Shown here: one piece after another, positions 61,201 to 64,000 of the stretch
How the letters are laid out: each line of letters begins with the position of its first letter
How positions within the stretch are numbered: the stretch's first letter is position 1
DNA from: Temnopleurus reevesii
Lineage: Eukaryota > Echinodermata > Echinoidea > Temnopleuroida > Temnopleuridae
DNA: 64,000 nt
Direction: 5' to 3'
Assembly: GCA_036244855.1 (NCBI GenBank)
Contig: BQKZ01001707.1
Location: 18,577 to 82,576, forward strand
Translations under genes and position numbers: made by a program
The notes under the pieces: model-generated
Databases searched by the model: none
The model's input: the letters and a program-made list of their open reading frames with translations, nothing else
What the model was told of the DNA's origin: nothing

Positions 61201-63274
61201 ACAGCACATGCATTCACTCTGCTGAGTGCTCAAGATGCTTTGCATTATTTTGTGCCCTAGAACATAAATCTCATGATTCAAAGCACAAACTTTTCAACCA
61301 CAGACAACAAAAGAATTGTAATAGTTCACAAAACTTTGCATTCCAGTCCAAGGGATGCAATATTCGAGCCACATGGTCGTGAACAAACTTCGCATCCTTT
61401 GTCAGAAACTTTGCATTCCGGATTGCAAACTCTGTGTCCGAGGTCACTGACAAATTCCACGTTTCATGTTAGAATTTGAATGACGTAGTCGCAAAGTGCA
61501 CAGCACACAAGGCCTGCTGTAGACCATACCTAGAAGCCGCCATAGCTTCATGAGTATGACTGTTCAAAAGCCACCAGGTATAGTCCTAAACCCCTACCTA
61601 CAAATAGAAACATCATTTATGAACCATTTTTCCTCAGGATTAGCTCTGGTAGGGGGGTAGATCTGCTGGGAGGAACTAGCCCCTTCCTGATAAATGGCAA
61701 GGGAGGGCTAGGGACGTAAGGACACTGAGTTTCTTCAATTTCATCTTATTAACTTGAGTCGGAAGACACAATGTCGCTCTTGAAAGTTCAATCTTGATTG
61801 GCCAGGAAACCTGATCAGGATTGTCTTAGAAAAAATGAAAAATTGGAAAGATTAACCCATAGAATCCTAGTAAACATCATTCCTGTATGCTAGATAAACA
61901 AGAAAAACATAGTCATGTTGTCAAAGACTGAAGGATGAACTAGAAACCTCCGCTTTCTTGCATCAATTTATTATTCAGCAATCTTTCAAAGTCAATCTTA
62001 AAGGACTAGGTCAAGCATAACATTGACTTAGATCGGAATTCGTTGAAGATGAGATGACAAAATCACTGAAGATAAAATTATCAAGAACAAGGCAAATGTA
62101 GAATTTTTACAAACAGACAATTAATAGTATTTGGATTCCTCAAACATTTTCCAATTTTTCTTTCTCCACTTAATGGTAGAAGTTGGTAGTCCATGAATCA
62201 AATATTCCAGGGTGACCTTTGAACTCATCAATGTCTCAAGTAGCACATTAAAGACCGTTGAAGCAAAAGAAGCAGAATATGTGAAGTGCCTGAGAAGACA
62301 TCACTCTGATGCACATCATGAGGACTCCCCTTATTCACCATAGCAACATAAGCTCAAATTCACAATAAAAACAAAATTTCGCTATAAGTATAATTCTCTC
62401 ATCTTATTGCCTTGTCTCTGCAGTACACACCATGCCTAGCAACTAAAAAGAACTGAATAAAGATGGCTGATTGTGGAAGAGTTGTCTAACAGTTTATCTA
62501 CTCCCTGGTCATACAGACAGATGAAGTTCAATTAAACGTCTGTAGAAGATACTTTTAGTATCTGTTATTGTAGATGGCTCGCTTACCAGATTGAATCACA
62601 CGGTCTTGGGGTATATATGATACACCTTCGTTATTTCTGACATTTGGGTTATGGGCCGAGGGTGTTGGTATCAAGGAATAGGAGAATATCGTGTCAGAAT
62701 GATTTACGATTGCAACTCAGCATTTGCGATGAACCATGCTTTGGAGTTTGAGCATATAACAGCCAGGCTAAATTAAGTTAATAATTCACTAAATGCTGTG
62801 AACCCATCGACTGCTGTGAACCCATCGACTACTGGAACCGGGTAGTCCCTGCACAAAGCATACGTGATGTACAGAAATCAGTAGTAAAGGGGTTAAAATA
62901 ATGCAAGGGACTGCTTTTGTCCTTCAAAATCTTAATAACTCAGCTTTAAAAACTGAACAAAATGTCAAAGCTTTCTCTTGGCTCACTTCTCCATCTCTCT
63001 CAACTATCCTCCCCCATACCTGCCATCCTCCTTTCTTCCTTCCCTCCTCTACCCTCTTTCAATACACACATATACTAGTACATGTATGCTGTCCGACAAG
63101 ATTTTCTGTACAATCTCTTACACTTACTTTTATGACCTCAAATGCTTTTCTATCATCATCAGTCCACTTTATTTAACTGAATTAAATGTTTAAGATACAA
63201 TTTTAAGATATGATTAGAAATATAAGGCAAGACTTTTACCTGAAAAAGGATAAACATAGCAAAAACCTCTTCAT
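8635..63274 (-). CDS. SVIL: Supervillin-like gene, 5' part (16 exons, partial)
   Basis: Supervillin is a membrane-associated F-actin and myosin II scaffold of the villin/gelsolin superfamily, acting at the cell cortex, in podosomes and in the cleavage furrow. The N-terminal region is long, disordered and basic, and binds myosin and other partners; the C-terminal gelsolin-like repeats and headpiece are not in this window. Exons listed separately join in order from 63274 down to 8635 with no phase conflict, giving about 1,946 codons. Identity rests on a block RIARYKEQRRRELAEKYGL (about residues 367-387), nearly the same as in vertebrate supervillin, and on two paired L-S-L-S-E-K-M and R-F-x-T-Q-P-V-T motifs in the 1.65-kb exon. 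This N-terminal part is much longer than the vertebrate one, mainly through Ser/Pro/Lys-rich exons. Family is confident; exact isoforms are inferred without transcript evidence. Confidence 0.88.
8775..9397. other. Intron between SVIL exons 15 and 16
   Basis: 623 bases with GC donor and AG acceptor. AT-rich, with no repeat or gene recognised. Confidence 0.7.
9392..9400 (-). other. GC-AG intron 5' splice site
   Basis: The exon 15 donor reads AAG|gcaagt, a perfect match to the consensus around rare GC donors. No GT at this junction keeps both the frame and the next exon. The next exon starts at an ordinary cccacag acceptor in phase 0. Confidence 0.8.
9398..11048 (-). CDS. SVIL: SVIL exon 15 (giant exon, supervillin repeats)
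   Basis: 1,651 bases, acceptor caccag, donor AAG|gcaagt (GC type). Its roughly 550 residues carry two supervillin modules. The first is LSLSEKMKMF (about exon residues 34-43) followed by RFQTQPVTPEEL (77-88). The second is LTLSEKMSLF followed by RFRTQPITVDEVKKA. Vertebrate supervillin has matching motifs (L-S-L-A-E-K, T-Q-P-V-T). Between them are Glu/Lys-rich helices, and after them a Pro/Ser-rich disordered tail with many SP sites (LSPKLSPKFSPK, PPSPQTRH). The frame stays open past the GC donor to a stop near 9329, so failure to splice would add a short tail and end the protein. Confidence 0.92.
11132..11278. mobile_element. Foldback MITE, family A, copy 2 (147 bp)
   Basis: Almost the whole element is a palindrome with the same termini as 7844-8155 (ggcccgtattcc.atagcg, aggtttaacttaaccc). 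The arms meet around 11207. It sits 83 bases upstream of the exon 15 acceptor, inside the exon 14-15 intron. Confidence 0.85.
11824..11915 (-). CDS. Exon 14 array, unit 7 (open, good donor)
   Basis: The 3'-most copy, open through ESKPTLVDYSKLPVSPTPKR and ASKSLAPTEN, with donor AA|gtattg. Its acceptor (gaaag) is weak and the phase relative to exon 13 is uncertain. It would join exon 15 in the right frame. Confidence 0.4.
12108..12199 (-). pseudogene. Exon 14 array, unit 6 (cut by N gap)
   Basis: Essentially identical to unit 5 over about 110 bases and broken by the N at 12200. Either a very recent duplication or a second allele placed in tandem by the assembly. Confidence 0.5.
12387..12483 (-). 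pseudogene. Exon 14 array, unit 5
   Basis: An open copy reading KKSKPTFVDYSKLPVSSTPK then RASKTVAPTEN, with a plausible donor AA|gtatgg. The nearest upstream AG is out of phase with exon 13. It could be a cassette with altered phase or a decaying copy. Confidence 0.5.
12627..12718 (-). pseudogene. Exon 14 array, unit 4 (dead copy)
   Basis: A diverged copy in which the Tyr of the DYSKLP motif has become a TAG stop and the donor reads AA|atatgg without GT. Residues such as KLPVSPMPKRASKTVAP are still recognisable. Confidence 0.65.
12872..12966 (-). CDS. Exon 14 array, unit 3 (open frame, donor lost)
   Basis: An open copy (KESKSTLVDYSKLPVSPTPK, then RASKSLAPTDN) with an AG acceptor created right after a long C-run. 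It lacks the VSLRDRM start. The donor position reads AT|atatgg, so the GT is gone. Length still gives phase 0 in and 2 out. Probably not spliced normally. Confidence 0.4.
13197..13327 (-). CDS. SVIL: SVIL exon 14, best intact unit of a tandem exon array
   Basis: 131 bases, acceptor ccgcag, donor AT|gtatgg, phase 0 in, 2 out. It reads VSLRDRMKSFKGKESKPTLV, then DYSKLPVSPTPKRASKSLAP, then TDN. Phase fits exon 13 and exon 15. It is the most complete of up to seven copies between 11.8 and 13.45 kb; which copies enter mRNA is unknown. The adjacent copy at 13365-13450 may be an allelic duplicate caused by the assembly. Confidence 0.65.
13365..13450 (-). CDS. SVIL: Exon 14 copy truncated at an N gap
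   Basis: It has the same acceptor and 5' part as exon 14 (VSLRDRMKSFKGK, then ESKPTLVDYSKLPVS) and is cut by the N at 13364. About 135 bases across this segment repeat those at 13230-13363 with only a few differences, including intron sequence on the 5' side. Two overlapping haplotype contigs joined end to end would produce this. A genuine recent duplication is possible but less likely. Confidence 0.5.
13451..14400. other. Intron between SVIL exons 13 and 14
   Basis: About 950 bases, AT-rich. No gene or clear repeat seen. Confidence 0.6.
14401..14567 (-). CDS. SVIL: SVIL exon 13
   Basis: 167 bases, acceptor actag, donor gtttgt, ending in phase 0. It encodes DPKRDALSTKDDELFAMMQM then RAQQIREEEKEGKVEESGEE. 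The charged heptad-like stretch is predicted to be helical. The donor is weaker than others in this gene. Confidence 0.85.
14568..15225. other. Intron between SVIL exons 12 and 13
   Basis: 658 bases with two poly-A runs (near 14760 and 14840); otherwise unremarkable. Confidence 0.6.
15226..16867 (-). CDS. SVIL: SVIL exon 12 (giant exon with SPEKK repeats)
   Basis: A 1,642-base exon, acceptor ttccag, donor gtgagg. It encodes about 547 residues of extreme Ser/Lys/Pro/Thr composition. The middle (roughly 15620-16270) carries around fifteen degenerate repeats of about 12 residues built on S-P/A-E/D-K-K/R. At 15865-15970 consecutive units are almost identical in DNA (36-bp period). The C-terminal part alternates K-E-E blocks (VKEEIFEKKPQVKEEV) and ends in a basic patch AKRIRSRTIEVDMPRKF. 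SP-K/R units suit proline-directed kinases and could bind acidic polymers such as tubulin tails or DNA; that function is inference. No catalytic domain is present. Confidence 0.9.
15855..15970 (-). repeat. 36-bp coding minisatellite (SPEKK units)
   Basis: Three successive copies of a 36-base unit encode the 12-residue repeat S-P-E-K-K-L-S-T-R-Q-P plus a linker residue. They differ at only a few bases, while flanking copies are more diverged. The length of this segment is therefore likely to vary between alleles. Confidence 0.8.
16868..17647. other. Intron between SVIL exons 11 and 12
   Basis: 780 bases, AT-rich, no recognised element. Confidence 0.6.
17648..17787 (-). CDS. SVIL: SVIL exon 11 (QAVT motif)
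   Basis: 140 bases, acceptor tttcag, donor gtaaat, ending in phase 0. After an Asn-rich run (GGNNNNKPSKDKRKR) it reads RHNQAVTMEDIKKASKLK. This resembles the R-F-x-T-Q-P-V-T-x-E-E-V motif found twice in the 1.65-kb exon and in vertebrate supervillin, and may be a diverged copy of it. Confidence 0.85.
17788..19897. other. Intron between SVIL exons 10 and 11
   Basis: 2.1 kb. A very AT-rich stretch at 18245-18440 resembles a retroposon tail. Bases 18460-18800 are clearly less AT-rich and repeat-free, without an exon I can define. A 98-codon open stretch at 19223-19519 (plus) has no recognisable features. Confidence 0.5.
19898..20098 (-). CDS. SVIL: SVIL exon 10
   Basis: 201 bases, acceptor ctcag, donor gtgagg. 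The product starts QQEARDSIRLMITNINNLLA, a short amphipathic helix candidate, then a Lys-rich stretch (KIKMIKLKKEEK) and a strongly acidic tail (DPDDSDNDVDDSVFDTEDVV). The charge switch is typical of a flexible scaffold region; no named domain is recognised. Confidence 0.85.
20099..20960. other. Intron between SVIL exons 9 and 10
   Basis: 862 bases, AT-rich, with a short 'tggta' repeat near 20728. Nothing else seen. Confidence 0.6.
20961..21095 (-). CDS. SVIL: SVIL exon 9
   Basis: 135 bases, acceptor cttcag, donor gtaagt. It encodes GSRGRHDDYSDSDSVTSSTS followed by an Arg-rich segment ending RESRRRQDT. Acidic-serine then basic composition suggests a disordered linker. Phase matches both neighbours. 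Confidence 0.85.
22766..22876. repeat. Segment duplicated at 24567-24676 (copy 1)
   Basis: About 110 bases beginning tttattttttatatcaata are repeated almost exactly just after the N at 24566. The placement beside the gap points to an assembly or haplotype artefact, though a real duplication is possible. Confidence 0.7.
23488..23634. mobile_element. Foldback element with nested hairpin (147 bp)
   Basis: Arms of about 44 bases (ataatagtgactggcc, gggaaatatgacata..gtgcc) pair with 23589-23634. The loop holds a second hairpin, attgcccgagtcgtaagacg with agggcaat. Non-coding foldback element of unnamed family. Confidence 0.7.
24335..24565. repeat. 142-bp minisatellite, block 1 (2 units)
   Basis: Two units, each with the palindromic core CTGCAGCTGCAG (at 24391 and 24528), a lead-in tttttgcagtgtaattgga and a tail acatcatttgtacaaacatt. 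Cut by the N at 24566. Confidence 0.85.
24567..24676. repeat. Segment duplicated from 22766-22876 (copy 2, next to N gap)
   Basis: Starts immediately after the N at 24566 and matches the first copy up to ttcttatcaccaa. Beyond it the two diverge. Confidence 0.7.
25160..25835. repeat. 142-bp minisatellite, block 2 (5 units)
   Basis: Cores CTGCAGCTGCAG start at 25229, 25371, 25513, 25655 and 25797: an exact 142-base spacing. The third and fourth units are nearly identical, a sign of recent homogenisation. Confidence 0.9.
26523..26644 (-). CDS. SVIL: SVIL exon 8
   Basis: 122 bases, acceptor ttccag, donor gtaaga. It encodes LRRSETDDTSDAAEKLIARH then RRRKSSIDSSSDVFESPHRS. A basic RHRRRKSS cluster could serve as a nuclear localisation signal or a kinase site; supervillin is known to have nuclear localisation signals, but this match is inference. 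It accepts either exon 7 or the internal first exon. Confidence 0.85.
29473..29677. mobile_element. Foldback MITE, family B (205 bp)
   Basis: Terminal inverted repeats of about 26 bases: atactgtataagctgaaatt then ttagcg at left, the near complement cgctaaaatattggcttata then cagtat at right. The interior has the short 'ttttattttcgctaatttcg' type of sequence and no coding capacity. Confidence 0.75.
30205..30230. repeat. (TAA)n microsatellite
   Basis: Nine or so AAT/TAA triplets in a row. Confidence 0.95.
30599..30621 (-). CDS. SVIL: SVIL alternative first exon (internal start)
   Basis: A short coding tail, ATG then ESDDSD plus two bases, runs into a strong donor (gtaagt). The phase is the one exon 8 accepts, giving MESDDSDELRRSETDDTSD at the new N-terminus. 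The 5' flank up to about 31.0 kb is less AT-rich than the surrounding intron. An isoform starting here would lack exons 1-7, and therefore the membrane helix and the RIARYK block. Confidence 0.55.
30622..31020 (-). promoter_or_regulatory. Candidate internal promoter / 5' UTR of the short SVIL isoform
   Basis: About 400 bases upstream of the alternative ATG are more GC-rich than the intron and free of obvious repeats. A TATATA lies at 30651-30656 on this strand, about 30 bases from the ATG. That is close enough that a start site set by it would leave almost no leader, so it may be incidental. No initiator was assigned. Confidence 0.3.
32100..34800. repeat. Diverged tandem repeat array, about 10 units
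   Basis: A block close to cattataattacttcatatc with 'ttca' after it recurs near 32157, 32424, 32662, 32936, 33371, 33605, 33889, 34157, 34514 and 34737. Each is preceded by 'agaccttgtaacctgctaattcactatctccaacata'-type sequence and followed by 'gatacca.tcatgtgacatgcatggtcactcatgg' and a C/T-rich stretch. Spacing is 223-284 bases, with two larger steps where a unit is partly lost or extended. Confidence 0.85.
34969..35135. repeat. Dispersed 'tactgtaaaag' repeat, copy 2
   Basis: Matches the ordered landmarks of 6770-6970 (atactgtaaaag, ccttttcacac, tatgttttgacac, caatgagtgaaaa). It follows directly after the large tandem array. Confidence 0.5.
36379..36438. repeat. (GTCT)n and (CT)n microsatellite
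   Basis: Tetranucleotide GTCT tract passing into about 13 CT dinucleotides. Confidence 0.9.
37988..37995. other. Assembly gap (8 N)
   Basis: Eight undetermined bases between cccacatc and a C-run followed by an A-run. A homopolymer sequencing failure is the likely cause. Confidence 0.95.
41113..41202 (-). CDS. SVIL: SVIL exon 7
   Basis: 90 bases, acceptor accag and donor gtaaat, one base in and two out. It reads RKARRDSNISTETQDFIDAL then EASRAARRE, a basic/acidic segment with helical character. Phase agrees with exon 6 and exon 8. Confidence 0.8.
41602..41706. repeat. Dispersed repeat, copy 2
   Basis: Same family and orientation as 430-550: shared aacaaactga and atttgagcaaaatctga blocks. 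Lies about 400 bases from the TTAA-flanked element. Confidence 0.6.
42092..43085. mobile_element. TTAA-flanked non-autonomous DNA transposon (994 bp)
   Basis: Perfect 18-base terminal inverted repeats, GGTTGGAAGTGGGGTATT, bounded by TTAA on both sides (42088-42091 and 43086-43089). TTAA target duplication is the hallmark of the piggyBac superfamily, although these termini are not the usual piggyBac ones. No transposase frame is present. Confidence 0.75.
45743..45781. repeat. Hairpin
   Basis: Arms aagggtcacat / atgtgaccctt (11 bp, perfect) around an inner palindrome atgttaacat. Confidence 0.6.
46453..47431 (-). CDS. SVIL: SVIL exon 6 (conserved RIARYK block)
   Basis: A 979-base exon, acceptor cacag, donor gtgagt. 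It encodes about 326 residues rich in Ser, Arg, Gly and His, with a run of His near exon residue 93. The key part is near exon residues 221-240: an acidic SESEDSE lead-in, then RIARYKEQRRRELAEKYGL. Vertebrate supervillin carries an almost identical block near its N-terminus. The surrounding sequence is low complexity and expected to be disordered. This exon is the strongest single link to supervillin. Confidence 0.9.
48601..49520 (-). mobile_element. 5'-truncated non-LTR retrotransposon (LINE) 3' end
   Basis: At 49283-49519 the minus strand encodes a 78-residue fragment with the pattern seen at the C-terminus of many LINE reverse transcriptase ORFs: TRRSEEFHLPLLRTLFAKNT, then PNLWNSFSDYIKNSPSLYVF and a K/R-rich end. 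After its stop comes an AT-rich 3' UTR of about 680 bases ending in short tandem units (TCAAATCAAAATCAAATCAA-like) at 48601. That tail type suggests a CR1/L2-like element. No catalytic motif remains; the copy is dead. Confidence 0.75.
52165..52196. repeat. (CT)n microsatellite
   Basis: About 16 uninterrupted CT dinucleotides. Confidence 0.95.
52960..53081 (-). CDS. SVIL: SVIL exon 5
   Basis: 122 bases with acceptor tttccag and donor gtaatc, phase 1-in, 1-out. It encodes an acidic segment, FATPSVPQEDISEVINSYNS then VYAEDQTPYTEDMSTRGDRS. Several Tyr residues sit in acidic context (SYNSVYAED, TPYTED) and could be phosphorylation sites; that is inference. No domain is recognised. Confidence 0.75.
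53082..55230. other. Intron between SVIL exons 4 and 5
   Basis: 2.1 kb, AT-rich, with a foldback element at 54160-54334. No other feature recognised. Confidence 0.6.
54160..54334. mobile_element. Foldback MITE, family C (about 175 bp)
   Basis: Ends gggtgttgctcaaaagttgc and the complementary ttttgagcaacaaccc pair with one mismatch; subterminal 'tgcagttgat' motifs are repeated in both arms. CATA occurs at both borders and may be the target duplication. Confidence 0.7.
55231..55351 (-). CDS. SVIL: SVIL exon 4, copy b
   Basis: Acceptor acatag and donor gtaagc give 121 bases. It reads DLEVPDPSELKWQTTPLSYG and continues through PLPGDRIPTPDKPYQDFVPL, a Pro-rich juxtamembrane segment. Phase matches exon 3 (one base carried in) and exon 5 (two bases carried out). 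It is the copy with both splice sites intact, so it is the most likely constitutive version of the duplicated pair. Confidence 0.75.
55386..55507 (-). CDS. SVIL: SVIL exon 4, copy a (tandem duplicate)
   Basis: A near-identical copy of exon 4 lies 156 bases upstream with its own acceptor (ttgtag). The good donor is missing: the aligned position has a weak CA|gttttt, which would still leave phase 2. The frame is also open straight through copy a, the 34-base spacer and copy b (55507 to 55231), and the 156-base offset is a multiple of three. So the pair could be spliced alternatively or read as one 277-base exon with a repeated segment. Confidence 0.5.
55553..55612 (-). pseudogene. Decayed third copy of SVIL exon 4 (fragment)
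   Basis: About 60 bases match the 3' half of exon 4 and its downstream flank, including the tract aligned with GPLPGD..TP. Frame and splice sites are damaged. It shows that the exon was duplicated more than once. Confidence 0.55.
55613..58046. other. Intron between SVIL exons 3 and 4
   Basis: 2.4 kb. Mostly AT-rich; 57190-57620 is less so and repeat-free. No exon found. Confidence 0.6.
58047..58160 (-). CDS. SVIL: SVIL exon 3 (transmembrane helix)
   Basis: Acceptor tccag at 58161-58162 and donor gtgagt at 58046 bound 114 bases. It encodes a hydrophobic stretch of about 28 residues (VVMVFPFVTASIIMVYALFL, then GVWLWLCILM), followed by RHLWGHEP. Charged and His residues after the helix suggest that the C-terminal side is cytosolic. 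An in-frame ATG at 58155 could also start translation if the two upstream exons are not used, giving a signal-anchor form. Vertebrate supervillin has no such helix to my knowledge. Confidence 0.7.
58161..62586. other. Intron between SVIL exons 2 and 3
   Basis: 4.4 kb with an N at 60375 and an 18-bp perfect palindrome at 60756-60773 (TGGTAACCATGGTTACCA). Bases 59990-60330 and 60650-61030 are less AT-rich. No exon recognised. Confidence 0.55.
62587..62636 (-). CDS. SVIL: SVIL exon 2 (short spacer)
   Basis: A 50-base exon with acceptor tcag and donor gtaagc. In the phase needed by both neighbours it reads NNEGVSYIPQDRVIQS with a leading and a trailing split codon. It would be a short lumenal or extracellular stub between the signal-like start and the membrane helix. 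Small size makes it easy to miss; matching phases on both sides are the main support. Confidence 0.55.
62637..63239. other. Intron between SVIL exons 1 and 2
   Basis: 603 bases, with a pyrimidine-rich stretch on the plus strand near 62980-63060. Nothing else seen. Confidence 0.45.
63240..63274 (-). CDS. SVIL: SVIL predicted first coding exon (signal-peptide-like start)
   Basis: The exon begins at an ATG and ends at a good donor (CAG|gtaaaa), encoding MKRFLLCLSFF plus two bases. A basic n-region followed by a hydrophobic core resembles a secretory signal peptide, but no ideal small-residue cleavage site is seen. Phase 2 fits the next exon. The frame stays open upstream of the ATG back to an AG at about 63336, so the true start could lie further 5'. 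The upstream part of this exon would be untranslated. Confidence 0.4.
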
Positions 63275-64000
63275 CGAGATCCAACACCCTACTGCAAATT
63301 TGCCATGCAATTGTGGGGCCCATTTCCCCTTCAGATCTGTGTTTATTCAAAGGACAACTGTGATACAGTTTACAAAAGCCAAGAGGCATTTTAAGTACAA
63401 GACCAAACATTTGGAGTTTGTATTTTCATCTGGGGTATTAGTCCATTCAATAATGTGTCAAGTTTTTCACTGACCCCTGAATAGGACTTTGCTGTTGGAC
63501 CGCAAACTTGTCGGATTGATTGCGCAGCAATCAAATGCTTTTTCCAATTTTAAGCAGAATATTAGCAGCAACAGAAAAGATGCAAAGATTTTGGCTGGTG
63601 ATGCAAGATTACTTATATGGGTAATACTGCAATTGCCATAGATGCATATATAATCAGGCAAATTTATCTGGCATTTTTAAAATCAGTCCGTCATGATCGA
63701 CATGACTTCTGGTTGCGAGCGCGCACGGACGGCGTGTTTCGTATTGGCAACTACGATATTTGAAAATGTCCTTGCTTACGCACCTTGCCAAGCTCAGAAA
63801 CTCGGAACACTTCGGACGACTTTTCGAATCTTGTTGTTGCGTGTAACTTTGCTTCGTCCCCTCTTTGGCTTCAATTTTTTTCTTCTAAAAACGTGCAGAA
63901 CGCATACGTTTACGATTGCCGAGCTGTGAGCTAGCAAAATAAAGCTTGCTTACTCGCTATTTAAGGTTAAACAAAACATGTGATTTTCTGTTCGGCAATC
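63275..64000. other. Upstream of the predicted SVIL start
   Basis: Would contain 5' UTR and promoter if the predicted start is right. Bases 63685-63990 are CpG-bearing and less AT-rich (gagcgcgcacggacggcg), which could mark a promoter or a repeat. No TATA or initiator assigned. Confidence 0.3.

Noticed and set aside
61149..61382. 77-codon open stretch with a His run
   Set aside because: The His codons come from a (cat)n microsatellite; nothing else supports a gene.
63467..63661. Minus-strand 64-codon stretch with a hydrophobic run, as an alternative signal peptide exon
   Set aside because: No donor in a phase that joins exon 2; ends in a stop before any splice site.

Overview
This is animal nuclear DNA: AT-rich, split into short exons and long introns, and full of microsatellites, foldback elements and a LINE tail. 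The coding content and repeat style fit a marine invertebrate deuterostome, most likely an echinoderm such as a sea urchin. That assignment is inference from style; no rRNA or mitochondrial marker is present.

One gene explains essentially all the coding signal: a supervillin (SVIL) orthologue on the minus strand, reading right to left from about 63.3 kb to 8.6 kb. I placed 16 exons by joining open frames at AG acceptors and GT donors (one GC donor). Codon phase is consistent at every junction. They encode about 1,946 residues of the N-terminal, largely disordered part of supervillin. The diagnostic blocks are RIARYKEQRRRELAEKYGL, two copies of an L-S/T-L-S-E-K-M block and two copies of an R-F-x-T-Q-P-V/I-T block. 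The gelsolin-like repeats and villin headpiece are not seen and should lie beyond base 1.

Right part (64-46 kb): the 5' exons. The first two predicted coding exons give a signal-peptide-like start, a short spacer and one transmembrane helix ahead of the cytoskeletal region, an arrangement not known to me for supervillin. Exon 4 is tandemly duplicated, with a third decayed copy. A 5'-truncated LINE lies near 49 kb.

Middle (46-19 kb): long introns with small Ser/Arg/Asp-rich exons. A second in-phase first exon with its own ATG at 30.6 kb suggests an internal promoter for a shorter soluble isoform. The introns hold a 2.7-kb diverged tandem array, a 142-bp minisatellite, a 994-bp TTAA-flanked element and several foldback elements.

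Left part (18-8.6 kb): dense coding with two giant exons (1.64 and 1.65 kb). Between them lies an array of five to seven copies of one small exon, some intact and some decayed. Bases 1-8634 are intronic or unassigned.

Five N gaps occur (12200, 13364, 24566, 37988-37995, 60375). At least two are bordered by duplicated sequence that looks like unmerged haplotypes. No tRNA, rRNA, CRISPR or second convincing gene was seen.
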